DNA of 19,035 nt from Bacteroidia bacterium. GTDB taxonomy: Bacteria > Bacteroidota > Bacteroidia > NS11-12g > UBA9320. The notes under the pieces are model-generated. The model saw only the letters and a program-made list of their open reading frames with translations, had not been told where the DNA came from and did not search any database. The translations under genes were made by a program, and so were the position numbers. The stretch is from contig JAKMFK010000065.1 in assembly GCA_022425465.1 (NCBI GenBank), positions 1 through 19,035 on the forward strand, given 5' to 3'. Each line of letters starts with the position of its first letter. Within the stretch, counting starts at the first letter, position 1. Below are positions 1 through 8,145 of this stretch, piece by piece.

Positions 1-1453
1 TACATATCCAAGCAACCAACCGTTCGAGTCCAAGTCCGAATCCACTATGAGGAACACTACCATACCTTCTAAGGTCTAAGTACCACTGAAATACATCCAT
101 GGGTAGCTTGTGCTCATTGATTTTTTCAACCAACCATTCTTCACTTGTTTCACGTTCTCCTCCTCCAACTATTTCACCATAACCTTCTGGGGCAAGTACG
201 TCCACACCTCTAGCAAATCGGGGATCTTCTGGGTTGCGTTTCATATAAAAGGCCTTAATTTCATGTGGCCAGTCATAGACCATAATTGGGCAATCAAATA
301 ATCGGGTAAGTACGGTTTCATCGCTTCCTCCGAAGTCATTACCATATTCGAAGTTTCGTGCAGATTCCAACCATTGAGGTAAGTTTCTTTGGTCTTCTTC
401 CATCTGTTTTAACTCTTGTTTTAGCGTATCAATCTTGTTCTGATTAAAATTGATTGCTCCTTTTTTCATGCCGCCGGCAGCAATTGCTGCTTCTCTTTGA
501 GCAATATCTTCCTTTATCTCAACAATTCGAGTAGCGTTGTTTTTTATATCTTGTTCGATGGTGAGCATTGTATTTTGTCCATCTACATCTTGATTCCCCT
601 TCAATATTTCAACAGCTTCATCGTAAGATAATCGAGGAAATTTTTTAGATACGGTCTCTAATTTTGAGGTGTCTCTATTAAGAATTTCAAGTTCATCAGG
701 ACATTTTTCAAGCACTTCTTGAACTACACTTCGCAAAAAAGACTCAATGGTATCCATATTCTCAAATAGGTCACAAAAGGCCATTTCGGGTTCAATCATC
801 CAAAATTCGGAGAGGTGTCTACGAGTTTTTGACTTTTCAGCTCTAAAAGTAGGTCCGAAGGTGTAAATCTTACCCATGGCCATGGCCATAGCTTCTCCAT
901 ACAACTGACCTGATTGAGTAAGGTAGGCAGGTTTACCATAATAATCTGTTTCGAACAAATCGGTGGTACCTTCTGCAGCATTTCCTGTAAAAATTGGAGC
1001 ATCCATTTGAACAAATCCTTGCCCCTGAAAGAAGTTGTGAATGGCATAAGAAATACAGTTTCTAATACGCATAATAGCCCATTGTCGCTTACTTCTCAAC
1101 CAAAGATGACGGTGGTCTATCAAAAATTCAATACCATGTTCTTTATTAGAAATGGGATAGTCTTTAGCGTTTTGAAATACTTTTAAATCAGTAGTATGGA
1201 GTTCAAAACCTCCAATTTGTCGGGTATCTTCAACTACTTTACCCGTAATGGCAATCGAACTTTCTTGACCTAGTGTCTTTGCAGTTTGAAATAAGTCGTC
1301 TCCTAAATCCTCCAATCCAAGAATACACTGGCAAATCCCCTGACCATCTCTTAAATTGATGAACACAACCGTTTTACTTTCTCGTCGATTTGCCACCCAT
1401 CCTTTAAGAGTTACGATTTGACCTACGTGGTCTTTTAACTGTTTAGTATCCAT
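1..1453 (-). CDS. asnS: Asparagine--tRNA ligase, 3' end cut by window edge
   Basis: Class II aminoacyl-tRNA synthetase that charges tRNA-Asn with asparagine in the cytosol. The frame opens at ATG 1453-1451 (MDTKQLKDHVGQIVTLKGWV) and stays open for 484 codons to the left edge. An N-terminal OB-fold anticodon-binding domain (about 1-110) precedes the catalytic core. Class II motif 2 is TFRAEKS at 202-208, with the ATP-binding Arg204. Motif 3 is GLGLERL at 473-479. The frame ends in VAWIC, so by comparison with the family only about 20 residues should be missing. Compared with the E. coli enzyme there is an insertion at about 285-370: a charged, probably helical segment followed by a DFGGSDET stretch. 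The gene diverges from rpoN, with a TACTTTTG -7 element 36 nt before the ATG. Identification is very secure. Confidence 0.97.
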   Translation of the reverse strand, partial: MDTKQLKDHVGQIVTLKGWVANRRESKTVVFINLRDGQGICQCILGLEDLGDDLFQTAKTLGQESSIAITGKVVEDTRQIGGFELHTTDLKVFQNAKDYPISNKEHGIEFLIDHRHLWLRSKRQWAIMRIRNCISYAIHNFFQGQGFVQMDAPIFTGNAAEGTTDLFETDYYGKPAYLTQSGQLYGEAMAMAMGKIYTFGPTFRAEKSKTRRHLSEFWMIEPEMAFCDLFENMDTIESFLRSVVQEVLEKCPDELEILNRDTSKLETVSKKFPRLSYDEAVEILKGNQDVDGQNTMLTIEQDIKNNATRIVEIKEDIAQREAAIAAGGMKKGAINFNQNKIDTLKQELKQMEEDQRNLPQWLESARNFEYGNDFGGSDETVLTRLFDCPIMVYDWPHEIKAFYMKRNPEDPRFARGVDVLAPEGYGEIVGGGERETSEEWLVEKINEHKLPMDVFQWYLDLRRYGSVPHSGFGLGLERLVAWIC

Positions 1454-1489
1454 TTTGATTATCCTAGAAAACGTGCTAATTTTGGAGTA

Positions 1490-1497
1490 CAAAAGTA
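1490..1497 (-). promoter_or_regulatory. -7 element of asnS promoter (TACTTTTG)
   Basis: Reading leftward, TACTTTTG matches the Bacteroidota -7 consensus TAnnTTTG exactly. It lies 36 nt before the asnS ATG, giving an untranslated leader of about 30 nt. No clear -33 TTTG is visible. The element is part of the left arm of the palindrome at 1491-1516. Confidence 0.6.
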
Positions 1498-1516
1498 AGG
1501 GCAATTCCTTACTTTT
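1491..1516. repeat. Perfect-arm palindrome in the asnS/rpoN divergent promoter
   Basis: AAAAGTAAGG (1491-1500) and CCTTACTTTT (1507-1516) are perfect 10-bp inverted arms around a 6-nt spacer, GCAATT. The left arm holds most of the asnS -7 element and the right arm most of the rpoN -7-like element, so the two start sites are related by the dyad. It may be a shared operator or simply two symmetric promoters; the sequence does not decide. Confidence 0.6.
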
Positions 1517-1517
1517 T
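1510..1517 (+). promoter_or_regulatory. -7-like element of the rpoN operon (TACTTTTT)
   Basis: TACTTTTT matches TAnnTTTG except for the last base and ends 10 nt before the rpoN ATG. It mirrors the asnS -7 element across the palindrome. Weaker than the other -7 elements here because of the final mismatch. Confidence 0.4.
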
Positions 1518-1527
1518 AAACACGAAT

Positions 1528-2967
1528 ATGATAAAACAACAACTCAGTCAAAAACTCCTTCAAAAGCTAAGTCCGCAGCAAATTCAGTTTATCAAATTGT
1601 TGCAGCTTAACACGTTGAATTTTCAAGAAAGAGTAGATGAAGAGTTGTTGGAAAATCCTGCACTTGAAAGTGGCAAGGAAGAGGATGATATCCAATCCGA
1701 TGAACAGGAGGATATGGACTATTCTTCTGAGGAACTGGATATTTCTGATTACATGAACGATGATGACGGTGGAGTTCAATTAAGTGGTGATTACAATTCC
1801 AATGATGAAGAGAAAGAATTCATGCCTGTAGTTTATTTCTCATCATTTAGAGAACGTCTAATGGAGCAGATATCAGGCCTTATTCACTTGGATCAAGACG
1901 AATTACTCGCGGATCAAATTATTGGCACATTAGATGATGATGGGTACTTGAGAAGACCACTTACATCTATAAAAAATGACTTGTTATTCACTCAAAATGT
2001 CCAGACTACTACGGAAGATTTACAGCGAATATTGACACTAATTCAAGGCTTAGAGCCTGCAGGAGTTGGAGCCAGAGATCTCAAAGAATGCATTTTACTT
2101 CAGATCGAAAGAAGACAACTATCAGGGAATAATCCAGTCTATAAATTGGCTTATAAAATCATTCATGAAATGATGGATGACTTCTCAAAAAAGCATTACA
2201 ATAGAATTCTTAAAAAATTTGATATTTCTGAAGATTACCTGAAAGAAGCATTGGATTTCATAGCTAAACTAAACCCCAAACCAGCACAATCTGGAGCAGA
2301 GGGAGCGATTAACAAAGACTACATAATACCAGATTTTATTGTAAAAGAATCCTACGGCAAATTAGATGTTTCATTGAATTCAAAGAATGCTCCTGAACTC
2401 AAAATTAGTCGATCATATAGCGAAACTTTAAAGTCTTATGAAGCAAGTAAAGAAAAATCGGCATCCCAAAAAGATGCAGTTCAATATATCAAACAAAAAT
2501 TAGATGGAGCTAAGTGGTTCATCGATTCTGTAAAACAGCGTCAAAACACCCTGTTAATGACCATGAATAAAATTGTAGAAATACAGCATGATTTTTTTAC
2601 CAGTGGTGATGAAACAGATTTGAAACCAATGATTCTTAAAGATATTGCAAATGCTATCCAAATGGATATATCCACTATTTCGAGGGTCGCAAGTAGCAAA
2701 TATGTGGAGACGGATTTTGGAATGTTTCTGTTGAAAGATTTCTTTACCGAGGGGATAACTACAGGCAGTGGAACTGAGGTAAGCAATAGAGAAGTTAAAA
2801 AAATCCTCAAAGATGCTATTGATGCGGAGGATAAATCTAAACCACTGACAGATGAAGCTCTCAAAAAGATATTACATGAAAAGGGCTATCCCATTGCTAG
2901 AAGAACGGTTGCCAAGTACAGAGAGCAGTTGAATCTACCTGTTGCTCGTTTACGAAAAGAATTATAA
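1528..2967 (+). CDS. rpoN: RNA polymerase sigma-54 factor
   Basis: Alternative sigma factor that directs RNA polymerase to -24/-12 promoters activated by AAA+ enhancer-binding proteins. The 479 residues have the full family layout. Region I is glutamine- and leucine-rich (QQLSQKLLQKLSPQQIQ, 4-20). A very acidic region II spans about 51-98. The core-binding domain runs from about 100 to 345. The HTH segment KDIANAIQMDISTISR is at 371-386. The RpoN box ARRTVAKYRE, which reads the -24 element, is at 457-466. ATG 1528 is chosen because region I begins at once after it. The next gene starts 2 nt after the stop, so they are very likely co-transcribed. No activator gene is in the window. Confidence 0.97.
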   Translation: MIKQQLSQKLLQKLSPQQIQFIKLLQLNTLNFQERVDEELLENPALESGKEEDDIQSDEQEDMDYSSEELDISDYMNDDDGGVQLSGDYNSNDEEKEFMPVVYFSSFRERLMEQISGLIHLDQDELLADQIIGTLDDDGYLRRPLTSIKNDLLFTQNVQTTTEDLQRILTLIQGLEPAGVGARDLKECILLQIERRQLSGNNPVYKLAYKIIHEMMDDFSKKHYNRILKKFDISEDYLKEALDFIAKLNPKPAQSGAEGAINKDYIIPDFIVKESYGKLDVSLNSKNAPELKISRSYSETLKSYEASKEKSASQKDAVQYIKQKLDGAKWFIDSVKQRQNTLLMTMNKIVEIQHDFFTSGDETDLKPMILKDIANAIQMDISTISRVASSKYVETDFGMFLLKDFFTEGITTGSGTEVSNREVKKILKDAIDAEDKSKPLTDEALKKILHEKGYPIARRTVAKYREQLNLPVARLRKEL

Positions 2968-2969
2968 CC

Positions 2970-3548
2970 ATGAAATACTTACTCAAGGGAATAGCCATTC
3001 TAACTCATCCTATATTCATGCCTTTTTATAGCTTCCTTGTATACATGCCATTAGTAGCAAAGTACAACTTGAATACACTAATTCTTGCGTCAGTATGGGT
3101 AGCATTTATGTACATATCTCTTCCACTTGTTTACTTTGTTTTCATTCGGAAAATAAAGCTTGAATGGCCTAGCATGGATGAGCGGAGATCAATATACCGA
3201 GCATATTCTTTAGTCAACTTGGGTTTTGCCATGGTGAGTATATTTTTGATGAAAGAATACATTACTTTTTTTCTGGCGGCCACTATACTGCATCTTTTGC
3301 TGCTCCTATTTGCCTTTATTGAACTAAAGGCGAGTTGGCATACAGCAGTTTGGAGTTTTTTATTGGGTGCTAGCCTCATGATAGATTATAACTATCAATT
3401 TTCAGATTTAGGATATTTGCCTGAAATAGGGAGTGTCACACTTTTGGTGAGTTGGGTCCGTTGGAAAGCGAATGCCCACACGCCATTTCAATTAGTCATG
3501 GGTATAGCCATCGGTTTTTTGGCTTCTACGCCTATTATATTTTTTTAA
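2970..3548 (+). CDS. Polytopic membrane protein, PAP2-like with incomplete catalytic motifs
   Basis: A 192-residue inner-membrane protein with about six hydrophobic segments (roughly 5-30, 36-60, 80-94, 97-118, 122-138 and 172-192). The C-terminal half recalls the type 2 phosphatidic acid phosphatase (PAP2) fold: ASWHTA (121-126) sits where PAP2 has PSGHT, and RWKANAHTPFQLVMG (164-178) resembles the SRxxxxxH...G motif. The conserved KxxxxxxRP motif is not clear, so phosphatase activity is doubtful. It begins 2 nt after rpoN and ends 5 nt before the crotonase gene, which supports a three-gene operon. It could simply be an uncharacterised Bacteroidota membrane family; the PAP2 link is inference from motifs. 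Confidence 0.7.
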   Translation: MKYLLKGIAILTHPIFMPFYSFLVYMPLVAKYNLNTLILASVWVAFMYISLPLVYFVFIRKIKLEWPSMDERRSIYRAYSLVNLGFAMVSIFLMKEYITFFLAATILHLLLLLFAFIELKASWHTAVWSFLLGASLMIDYNYQFSDLGYLPEIGSVTLLVSWVRWKANAHTPFQLVMGIAIGFLASTPIIFF

Positions 3549-3553
3549 AAACA

Positions 3554-4330
3554 ATGAATTACAATACAATTAACTATCACGAAGATTCAGGGATCACCAC
3601 TATCGCACTCAATCGTCAAGATCGTTTTAACGCATTCAATAGTGAAATGAGATCAGAACTATTAGCCGCTTTAAATCATGCGAATGAAGACGAGCGTTGC
3701 CGGGTTATCATTCTAACGGCTGAGGGCAAAGCTTTTTGTGCAGGTCAAGATTTAAAAGACATAGAAGGTGAAGTAGATTTTGCAGATATTTTAAAAAATG
3801 GATATAACCCACTAATCAAGTGTATGCGAGAATTACCCAAGCCTATTGTTGGTCGAATCAATGGGGTAGCTGCGGGGGCAGGTTGTTCACTAGCATTGGC
3901 TTGTGATTTTATTGTGGCTGATTCCAAAGCGACATTTGTAGAGGCCTTTGTGAGTATTGGTTTGGTGTTGGATTCAGGTTCATCTTATTTCTTGCCACGG
4001 TTAGTGGGGAGTGCACGTGCATTTGAATTAGCTACCATGGGTAATAAGTTGACTGCAGAAAAAGCCCTTGAATGGGGAATGATAAACCGATGTGCGACAA
4101 CAGAAAACCTAGATGATGAGGTCCAAAAAATAGCCTTGTACTATGCCAATGCTCCCACAAAAGCCATTGGAATGATGAAAAAAATGCTCAATGATTCCAT
4201 GCATTCCAATCTCAGCGAAGTATTGGATTATGAAACTAAATTTCAAGAAATAGCAGGACAAACCTATGATTTTAATGAGGGTGTAAACGCCTTCTTAGAA
4301 AAGAGAAAACCGCTTTTTAAAGGCAATTAA
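3554..4330 (+). CDS. Enoyl-CoA hydratase/isomerase (crotonase), PaaG-type
   Basis: Crotonase-superfamily protein of 258 residues, the usual length. The oxyanion-hole segments are AFCAGQDL (60-67) and GVAAGAGCSLALACD (104-118). IGLVLDSGS (135-143), with Asp140 at the catalytic position, and FLPRLVG (146-152) match 1,2-epoxyphenylacetyl-CoA isomerase PaaG better than classical hydratases, which have a second catalytic Glu. The frame is open upstream to 3452, but that stretch lies inside the membrane-protein gene. ATG 3554 follows that gene's stop by 5 nt and gives the standard N terminus, so it is preferred. No other phenylacetate genes are in the window, so the substrate could be another enoyl-CoA. 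Confidence 0.9.
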   Translation: MNYNTINYHEDSGITTIALNRQDRFNAFNSEMRSELLAALNHANEDERCRVIILTAEGKAFCAGQDLKDIEGEVDFADILKNGYNPLIKCMRELPKPIVGRINGVAAGAGCSLALACDFIVADSKATFVEAFVSIGLVLDSGSSYFLPRLVGSARAFELATMGNKLTAEKALEWGMINRCATTENLDDEVQKIALYYANAPTKAIGMMKKMLNDSMHSNLSEVLDYETKFQEIAGQTYDFNEGVNAFLEKRKPLFKGN

Positions 4331-4377
4331 AAACCAAGTATTTATACAATCGTTACAATTAAAGGAGCAATCAGTCT

Positions 4378-4385
4378 TAAATTTG
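4378..4385 (+). promoter_or_regulatory. -7 element before the M43 protease gene (TAAATTTG)
   Basis: TAAATTTG is an exact TAnnTTTG match, 7 nt before ATG 4393. The transcript would have a leader of only a few nucleotides. No good -33 TTG is seen at the usual spacing. Confidence 0.5.
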
Positions 4386-4392
4386 ACGTCGA

Positions 4393-5697
4393 ATGATTAA
4401 AAAAGAATTTTTTCTGTTACTATTTGTCTTGATTTTTGGAAGCATATCAGCCCAAAATCAAACACTGCCGTGTGCTACAAATGAGTACATAAAAAATCTT
4501 GACAACCAACAACCAGGAATTCAAAAAAATATAGAAGAAACTTTTTTTGATGCGAAACGATTTTCAAACATCAAGTTCAAAAACAAGAAGGATACGATTT
4601 ATACCATCCAAGTTGTTTTTCATGTGGTTTACAGCAATTCCCTTGAAAACTTGGATGAGGATTACATTACCTCTCAAATGAAAGAATTGAACGAATGTTT
4701 CCGTCGACAAAATCCAGACACAATCGATACTCGTGAGATCTTTTTGCCTGTTGCTGCAGATGCGGGAATTGAATTTGAGTTAGCAAAATTAGATCCAGAT
4801 GGGAACCCTACAAATGGCATTATTCGAAAGTCTACTCCTATACCAACCTTTGGGCAATTCCCAATCAATCTAACGAATGCCGATCGTGTTAAGGAATCAT
4901 TGTACGGCAGTGAGATTTGGGATCCAGACAGGTATTTAAATATTTGGGTTTGTGATTTGTCGGTGAGTGGTTTTGATGCCTTATTGGGCTATGCCTATCC
5001 CCCTACAAATGCGGACAATTGGGGCTCAAACTCATTCACTACAAGAAATAAACAGGGTGTAGTTGTTCATTACAAGGTGGTTGGAAAAAATAACCCATTA
5101 TCACTTTCTACAGGATCAAAGACGTTAGTGCATGAAGTTGGCCATTATCTCGGGCTTCGTCATATTTGGGGAGATGGTTCAAGAAATCAAGGGTGTAATG
5201 TAGACGATTACATGGATGATACCCCCAACAGCAGGGCCGCAAGTAATGGCTGCAGTCTTGGTCAGAATACATGTATCAACAATCCAGGCGATCTGCCAGA
5301 TATGATTGAAAATTATATGGATTATTCCGATGGCGATTGTCAAAATATGTTCACAGAACAACAAGTGGAGCAGATGCGTTCAAACCTGATCTTATTTCGT
5401 TCAGGTATAGCCACGGTTCGATATCCTGCACCTCCGCCTGAGCCGGCACAATTCACATCGCTTTACCCCAATCCTGTGGTGGAAAGTTTGACGGTGACTT
5501 TAGCGGATTTAGATGAAGAAGCCGATTACCAAATTGAAGTTACTAACATGTTAGGACAAATCGTTTTTGCATCCAAATTAGAATCCGTTTCTTCACAAAC
5601 GATATCAGGGCTCAATGCTCTAAGAGGAATGAACGTATGCAAAGTCTTCAAGAAAGGCGAGGAAATACTCACTGAAAAAATCCTTTTTCAGCTCTAG
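4393..5697 (+). CDS. Secreted M43 (pappalysin-type) metalloprotease with type IX sorting domain
   Basis: A 434-residue exported zinc protease. Residues 1-20 form a signal peptide with cleavage likely after SISA. The catalytic core holds the extended zinc motif HEVGHYLGLRH (247-257): His247, His251 and His257 are the ligands and Glu248 the base. IENYMDYSDGDC (305-316) contains Met309 of the met-turn typical of metzincins and M43. Cys268, 287, 294 and 316 probably form disulfides. A proline-rich linker (345-352) leads to a C-terminal Por/T9SS sorting domain starting at SLYPNP (357-361), used for outer-membrane export in Bacteroidota. The sorting domain's final strands (GMNVCKVFKKGEE) lack the usual G-x-Y pattern. 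The gene appears monocistronic with its own -7 element. Substrate unknown. Confidence 0.93.
   Translation: MIKKEFFLLLFVLIFGSISAQNQTLPCATNEYIKNLDNQQPGIQKNIEETFFDAKRFSNIKFKNKKDTIYTIQVVFHVVYSNSLENLDEDYITSQMKELNECFRRQNPDTIDTREIFLPVAADAGIEFELAKLDPDGNPTNGIIRKSTPIPTFGQFPINLTNADRVKESLYGSEIWDPDRYLNIWVCDLSVSGFDALLGYAYPPTNADNWGSNSFTTRNKQGVVVHYKVVGKNNPLSLSTGSKTLVHEVGHYLGLRHIWGDGSRNQGCNVDDYMDDTPNSRAASNGCSLGQNTCINNPGDLPDMIENYMDYSDGDCQNMFTEQQVEQMRSNLILFRSGIATVRYPAPPPEPAQFTSLYPNPVVESLTVTLADLDEEADYQIEVTNMLGQIVFASKLESVSSQTISGLNALRGMNVCKVFKKGEEILTEKILFQL
5672..5691. other. AT-rich hairpin at the 3' end of the protease gene
   Basis: CTGAAAAA (5672-5679) and TTTTTCAG (5684-5691) pair perfectly over 8 bp with a 4-nt loop, just before the stop codon at 5695-5697. 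There is no following T run, so it is at best a weak terminator or a 3'-end stabiliser. The codons may simply happen to be complementary. Confidence 0.25.
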
Positions 5698-5744
5698 ACA
5701 ATCTAATTGTTTCTAGATCTAATTGTCAAATTACCTGAAATTGT
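5697..5744. repeat. Repeated AATTGT motifs upstream of aconitase
   Basis: A 10-bp direct repeat ATCTAATTGT occurs at 5701-5710 and 5717-5726, and a third AATTGT lies at 5739-5744. GACAAT (5697-5702) and ATTGTC (5722-5727) are also inverted. The cluster sits 25-70 nt upstream of the aconitase -7 element, where an operator would be expected. No regulator is identified. Confidence 0.35.
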
Positions 5745-5768
5745 ATCAAAGGTTAACAGACTTTAGTT

Positions 5769-5776
5769 TATCTTTG
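5769..5776 (+). promoter_or_regulatory. -7 element of the aconitase gene (TATCTTTG)
   Basis: An exact TAnnTTTG match 8 nt before ATG 5785. A TTG at 5741-5743 lies 25 nt upstream, longer than the usual -33/-7 spacing, so I do not claim it as the -33 box. Confidence 0.55.
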
Positions 5777-5784
5777 CTCGCCCA

Positions 5785-8061
5785 ATGAAAGACCAAGTAT
5801 TTGACCTCGATTTAATCAAAAAAACGTATCAAAATCTATCTGAAAAAGTATCGGCTGCACGAACAGTGCTCGATAAGCCATTGACACTTTCCGAAAAAAT
5901 ATTATACAGCCACCTATGGGATGGTCATGCCAAAACAGCATTTTCCAGAGGTAGCGATTATGTAGATTTTGCTCCAGATCGAATTGCGTGTCAAGATGCG
6001 ACAGCACAAATGGCATTGCTTCAATTCATGCAAGCAGGTAAATCCAAGGTAGCAGTACCAACAACAGTTCACTGTGATCACTTGATTCAAGCTAAAATCG
6101 GAGCAGATGAAGATTTACAAAACGCCCTGAATTCAAGCAACGAAGTATTCAATTTTCTTGAATCCGTATCCAACAAATATGGAATTGGATTTTGGAAGCC
6201 TGGAGCTGGAATCATCCATCAGGTGGTTCTTGAAAACTATGCCTTCCCAGGAGGAATGATGATAGGCACAGACTCACACACTGTTAATGCCGGAGGGCTT
6301 GGAATGGTAGCCATTGGAGTTGGCGGAGCAGACGCGGTGGATGTCATGGCAGGAATGCCTTGGGAGCTGAAATTCCCCAAGCTTATTGGTGTTAAACTGA
6401 CAGGTAAACTCGGCGGATGGTCCGCACCCAAAGATGTGATATTAAAAGTAGCAGGTATCCTTACTGTTAAGGGAGGAACTGGTGCAATTGTTGAATATTT
6501 TGGCGAAGGTGCAAAATCAATTTCTTGCACAGGCAAAGGAACCATTTGCAATATGGGGGCAGAAATAGGGGCAACCACATCAACTTTCGGATATGATGAA
6601 AGTATGGAGCGTTATCTCAAAGCTACTGGAAGAACGGAAGTTGCTGAACTAGCAAACCAAGTTAAAGAACACCTAACAGGAGATGATGAAGTATATGCCA
6701 ATCCAGAACAATACTTCGACCAGGTGATTGAAATCAATCTGTCCGAGCTTAAGCCACACATCAACGGACCTTTTACCCCGGATTTAGATACCAAAGTGGG
6801 GGAGGTAAAAGCCAAAGCAGATGCTAACGGATGGCCATTGGATGTGGAATGGGGACTCATTGGGTCATGTACCAATTCGTCTTATGAAGACCTTAGTAGA
6901 GCAGCTTCAATTGCAAAACAAGCAGTTAATAAAAAACTCAAAACCAAGGCACAATTTGGAATCAATCCTGGTTCTGAGACAGTAAGATACACGGCTGAAA
7001 GAGATGGATTGCTAGATATTTTTGAGAATTTAGATGCGACTATTTTTACCAATGCATGCGGACCATGTATCGGGCAGTGGGCACGTTATAATGATCCAAT
7101 TAATGGACCTAAAAATTCAATCATTCACTCGTTTAATAGAAACTTTAGTAAACGTGCTGATGGGAATCCAAATACCCATGCATTTGTAGCATCACCAGAA
7201 ATTGTGGCAGCTATTGCCATTTCTGGAAGATTGGACTTCAATCCAGCAACAGACACACTAGTCAATGCAGATGGCGAAGAAGTAATGCTGGATGAACCGA
7301 CAGGTTATGAGTTACCCCCTCAGGGTTTCGGTGTAGAGGATAACGGATATTTAGCACCGCTAGAAGATGGATCAGGTGTGGAAGTAAAAGTAGATCCGAA
7401 TTCAAAAAGATTGCAACTTCTTGAAGGTTTCCAGCCTTGGAATGGAGAAAATTTACATGGGCTTAAATTACTTATTAAGACTAAAGGAAAGTGTACAACA
7501 GACCACATATCTATGGCTGGTCCGTGGTTGACATACCGAGGTCATTTAGACAACATTTCCAATAATTGCCTGATTGGTGCAATCAATGCGTTCAATGACA
7601 AAGCAGATACGGTACTCAATCCATATACCAATGCATACGAGGGTGTACCTAAAGTAGCAAGAGCAATCAAAGCTAGTGGGGACTTTTCTATTGTATTTGG
7701 TGAGGATAATTACGGAGAGGGAAGTAGCCGTGAGCATGCAGCTATGGAACCTAGACATTTGGGAGTAAGAGCCGTTGTAGTTAAATCTTTTGCTCGTATT
7801 CACGAGACCAATTTGAAGAAACAAGGAATGCTAGGACTCACATTTGCAAATCCTGCTGATTACGATAAAATTCAAGAAACAGATACGATAGACATTCTAG
7901 GTTTAGATGAATTTACGGCTGGTGTTCCTCTCAAAATTAAGTTGAATCATGCCGATGGTAGCAACGATGTTTTTGAGGTGAATCATACTTACAATGACAC
8001 TCAAATTGAGTGGTTCAAAGCGGGTAGTGCATTGAACTTAATCAAGCAACAAAGTCAATAA
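5785..8061 (+). CDS. Aconitate hydratase, mitochondrial-type
   Basis: [4Fe-4S] enzyme that interconverts citrate and isocitrate via cis-aconitate in the TCA cycle. Its 758 residues match the mitochondrial ACO2-type length rather than the larger AcnA/IRP or AcnB types. Cluster ligands are Cys362 ([11 protein letters not shown]), Cys425 and Cys428 ([10 protein letters not shown]). Substrate-binding and catalytic segments include QDATAQMA (70-77), [11 protein letters not shown] (161-171) and YGEGSSREH (643-651), with the catalytic serine probably Ser647. The C-terminal swivel domain runs from about 555. ATG 5785 is supported by [15 protein letters not shown] and the -7 element just before it. 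It appears monocistronic. The Fe-S operon about 7 kb downstream could mature its cluster. Confidence 0.97.
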   Translation: MKDQVFDLDLIKKTYQNLSEKVSAARTVLDKPLTLSEKILYSHLWDGHAKTAFSRGSDYVDFAPDRIACQDATAQMALLQFMQAGKSKVAVPTTVHCDHLIQAKIGADEDLQNALNSSNEVFNFLESVSNKYGIGFWKPGAGIIHQVVLENYAFPGGMMIGTDSHTVNAGGLGMVAIGVGGADAVDVMAGMPWELKFPKLIGVKLTGKLGGWSAPKDVILKVAGILTVKGGTGAIVEYFGEGAKSISCTGKGTICNMGAEIGATTSTFGYDESMERYLKATGRTEVAELANQVKEHLTGDDEVYANPEQYFDQVIEINLSELKPHINGPFTPDLDTKVGEVKAKADANGWPLDVEWGLIGSCTNSSYEDLSRAASIAKQAVNKKLKTKAQFGINPGSETVRYTAERDGLLDIFENLDATIFTNACGPCIGQWARYNDPINGPKNSIIHSFNRNFSKRADGNPNTHAFVASPEIVAAIAISGRLDFNPATDTLVNADGEEVMLDEPTGYELPPQGFGVEDNGYLAPLEDGSGVEVKVDPNSKRLQLLEGFQPWNGENLHGLKLLIKTKGKCTTDHISMAGPWLTYRGHLDNISNNCLIGAINAFNDKADTVLNPYTNAYEGVPKVARAIKASGDFSIVFGEDNYGEGSSREHAAMEPRHLGVRAVVVKSFARIHETNLKKQGMLGLTFANPADYDKIQETDTIDILGLDEFTAGVPLKIKLNHADGSNDVFEVNHTYNDTQIEWFKAGSALNLIKQQSQ

Positions 8062-8083
8062 TATAACGTTAGTTTTAAAAAAT

Positions 8084-8129
8084 AATTTGTAATCAAGTAC
8101 ATTATGTCTTATTTTGTTGGTTACAAATT
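8084..8129. repeat. 9-bp inverted repeat between aconitase and the coiled-coil gene
   Basis: AATTTGTAA (8084-8092) and TTACAAATT (8121-8129) are perfect inverted arms 28 nt apart. Between them lies a one-mismatch -7 box, TTATTTTG (8109-8116). The arrangement could be an operator pair around a promoter or a long-loop hairpin. Confidence 0.4.
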
Positions 8130-8145
8130 CCAAAACACCTAAATC

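Noticed and set aside
914..1186. Plus-strand frames inside asnS (also 110-301)
   Set aside because: They are antisense shadows of a conserved synthetase.
1454..1527. Sigma-54 (-24/-12) promoters linked to the rpoN gene
   Set aside because: I saw no TGGCAC-N5-TTGC-like pair here or before other genes in the window; promoters seen are of the -7 TAnnTTTG type. This was a visual scan only.
3452..3553. Upstream extension of the crotonase frame
   Set aside because: It lies within the preceding membrane-protein gene and adds a segment without similarity to crotonases; ATG 3554 fits the family.
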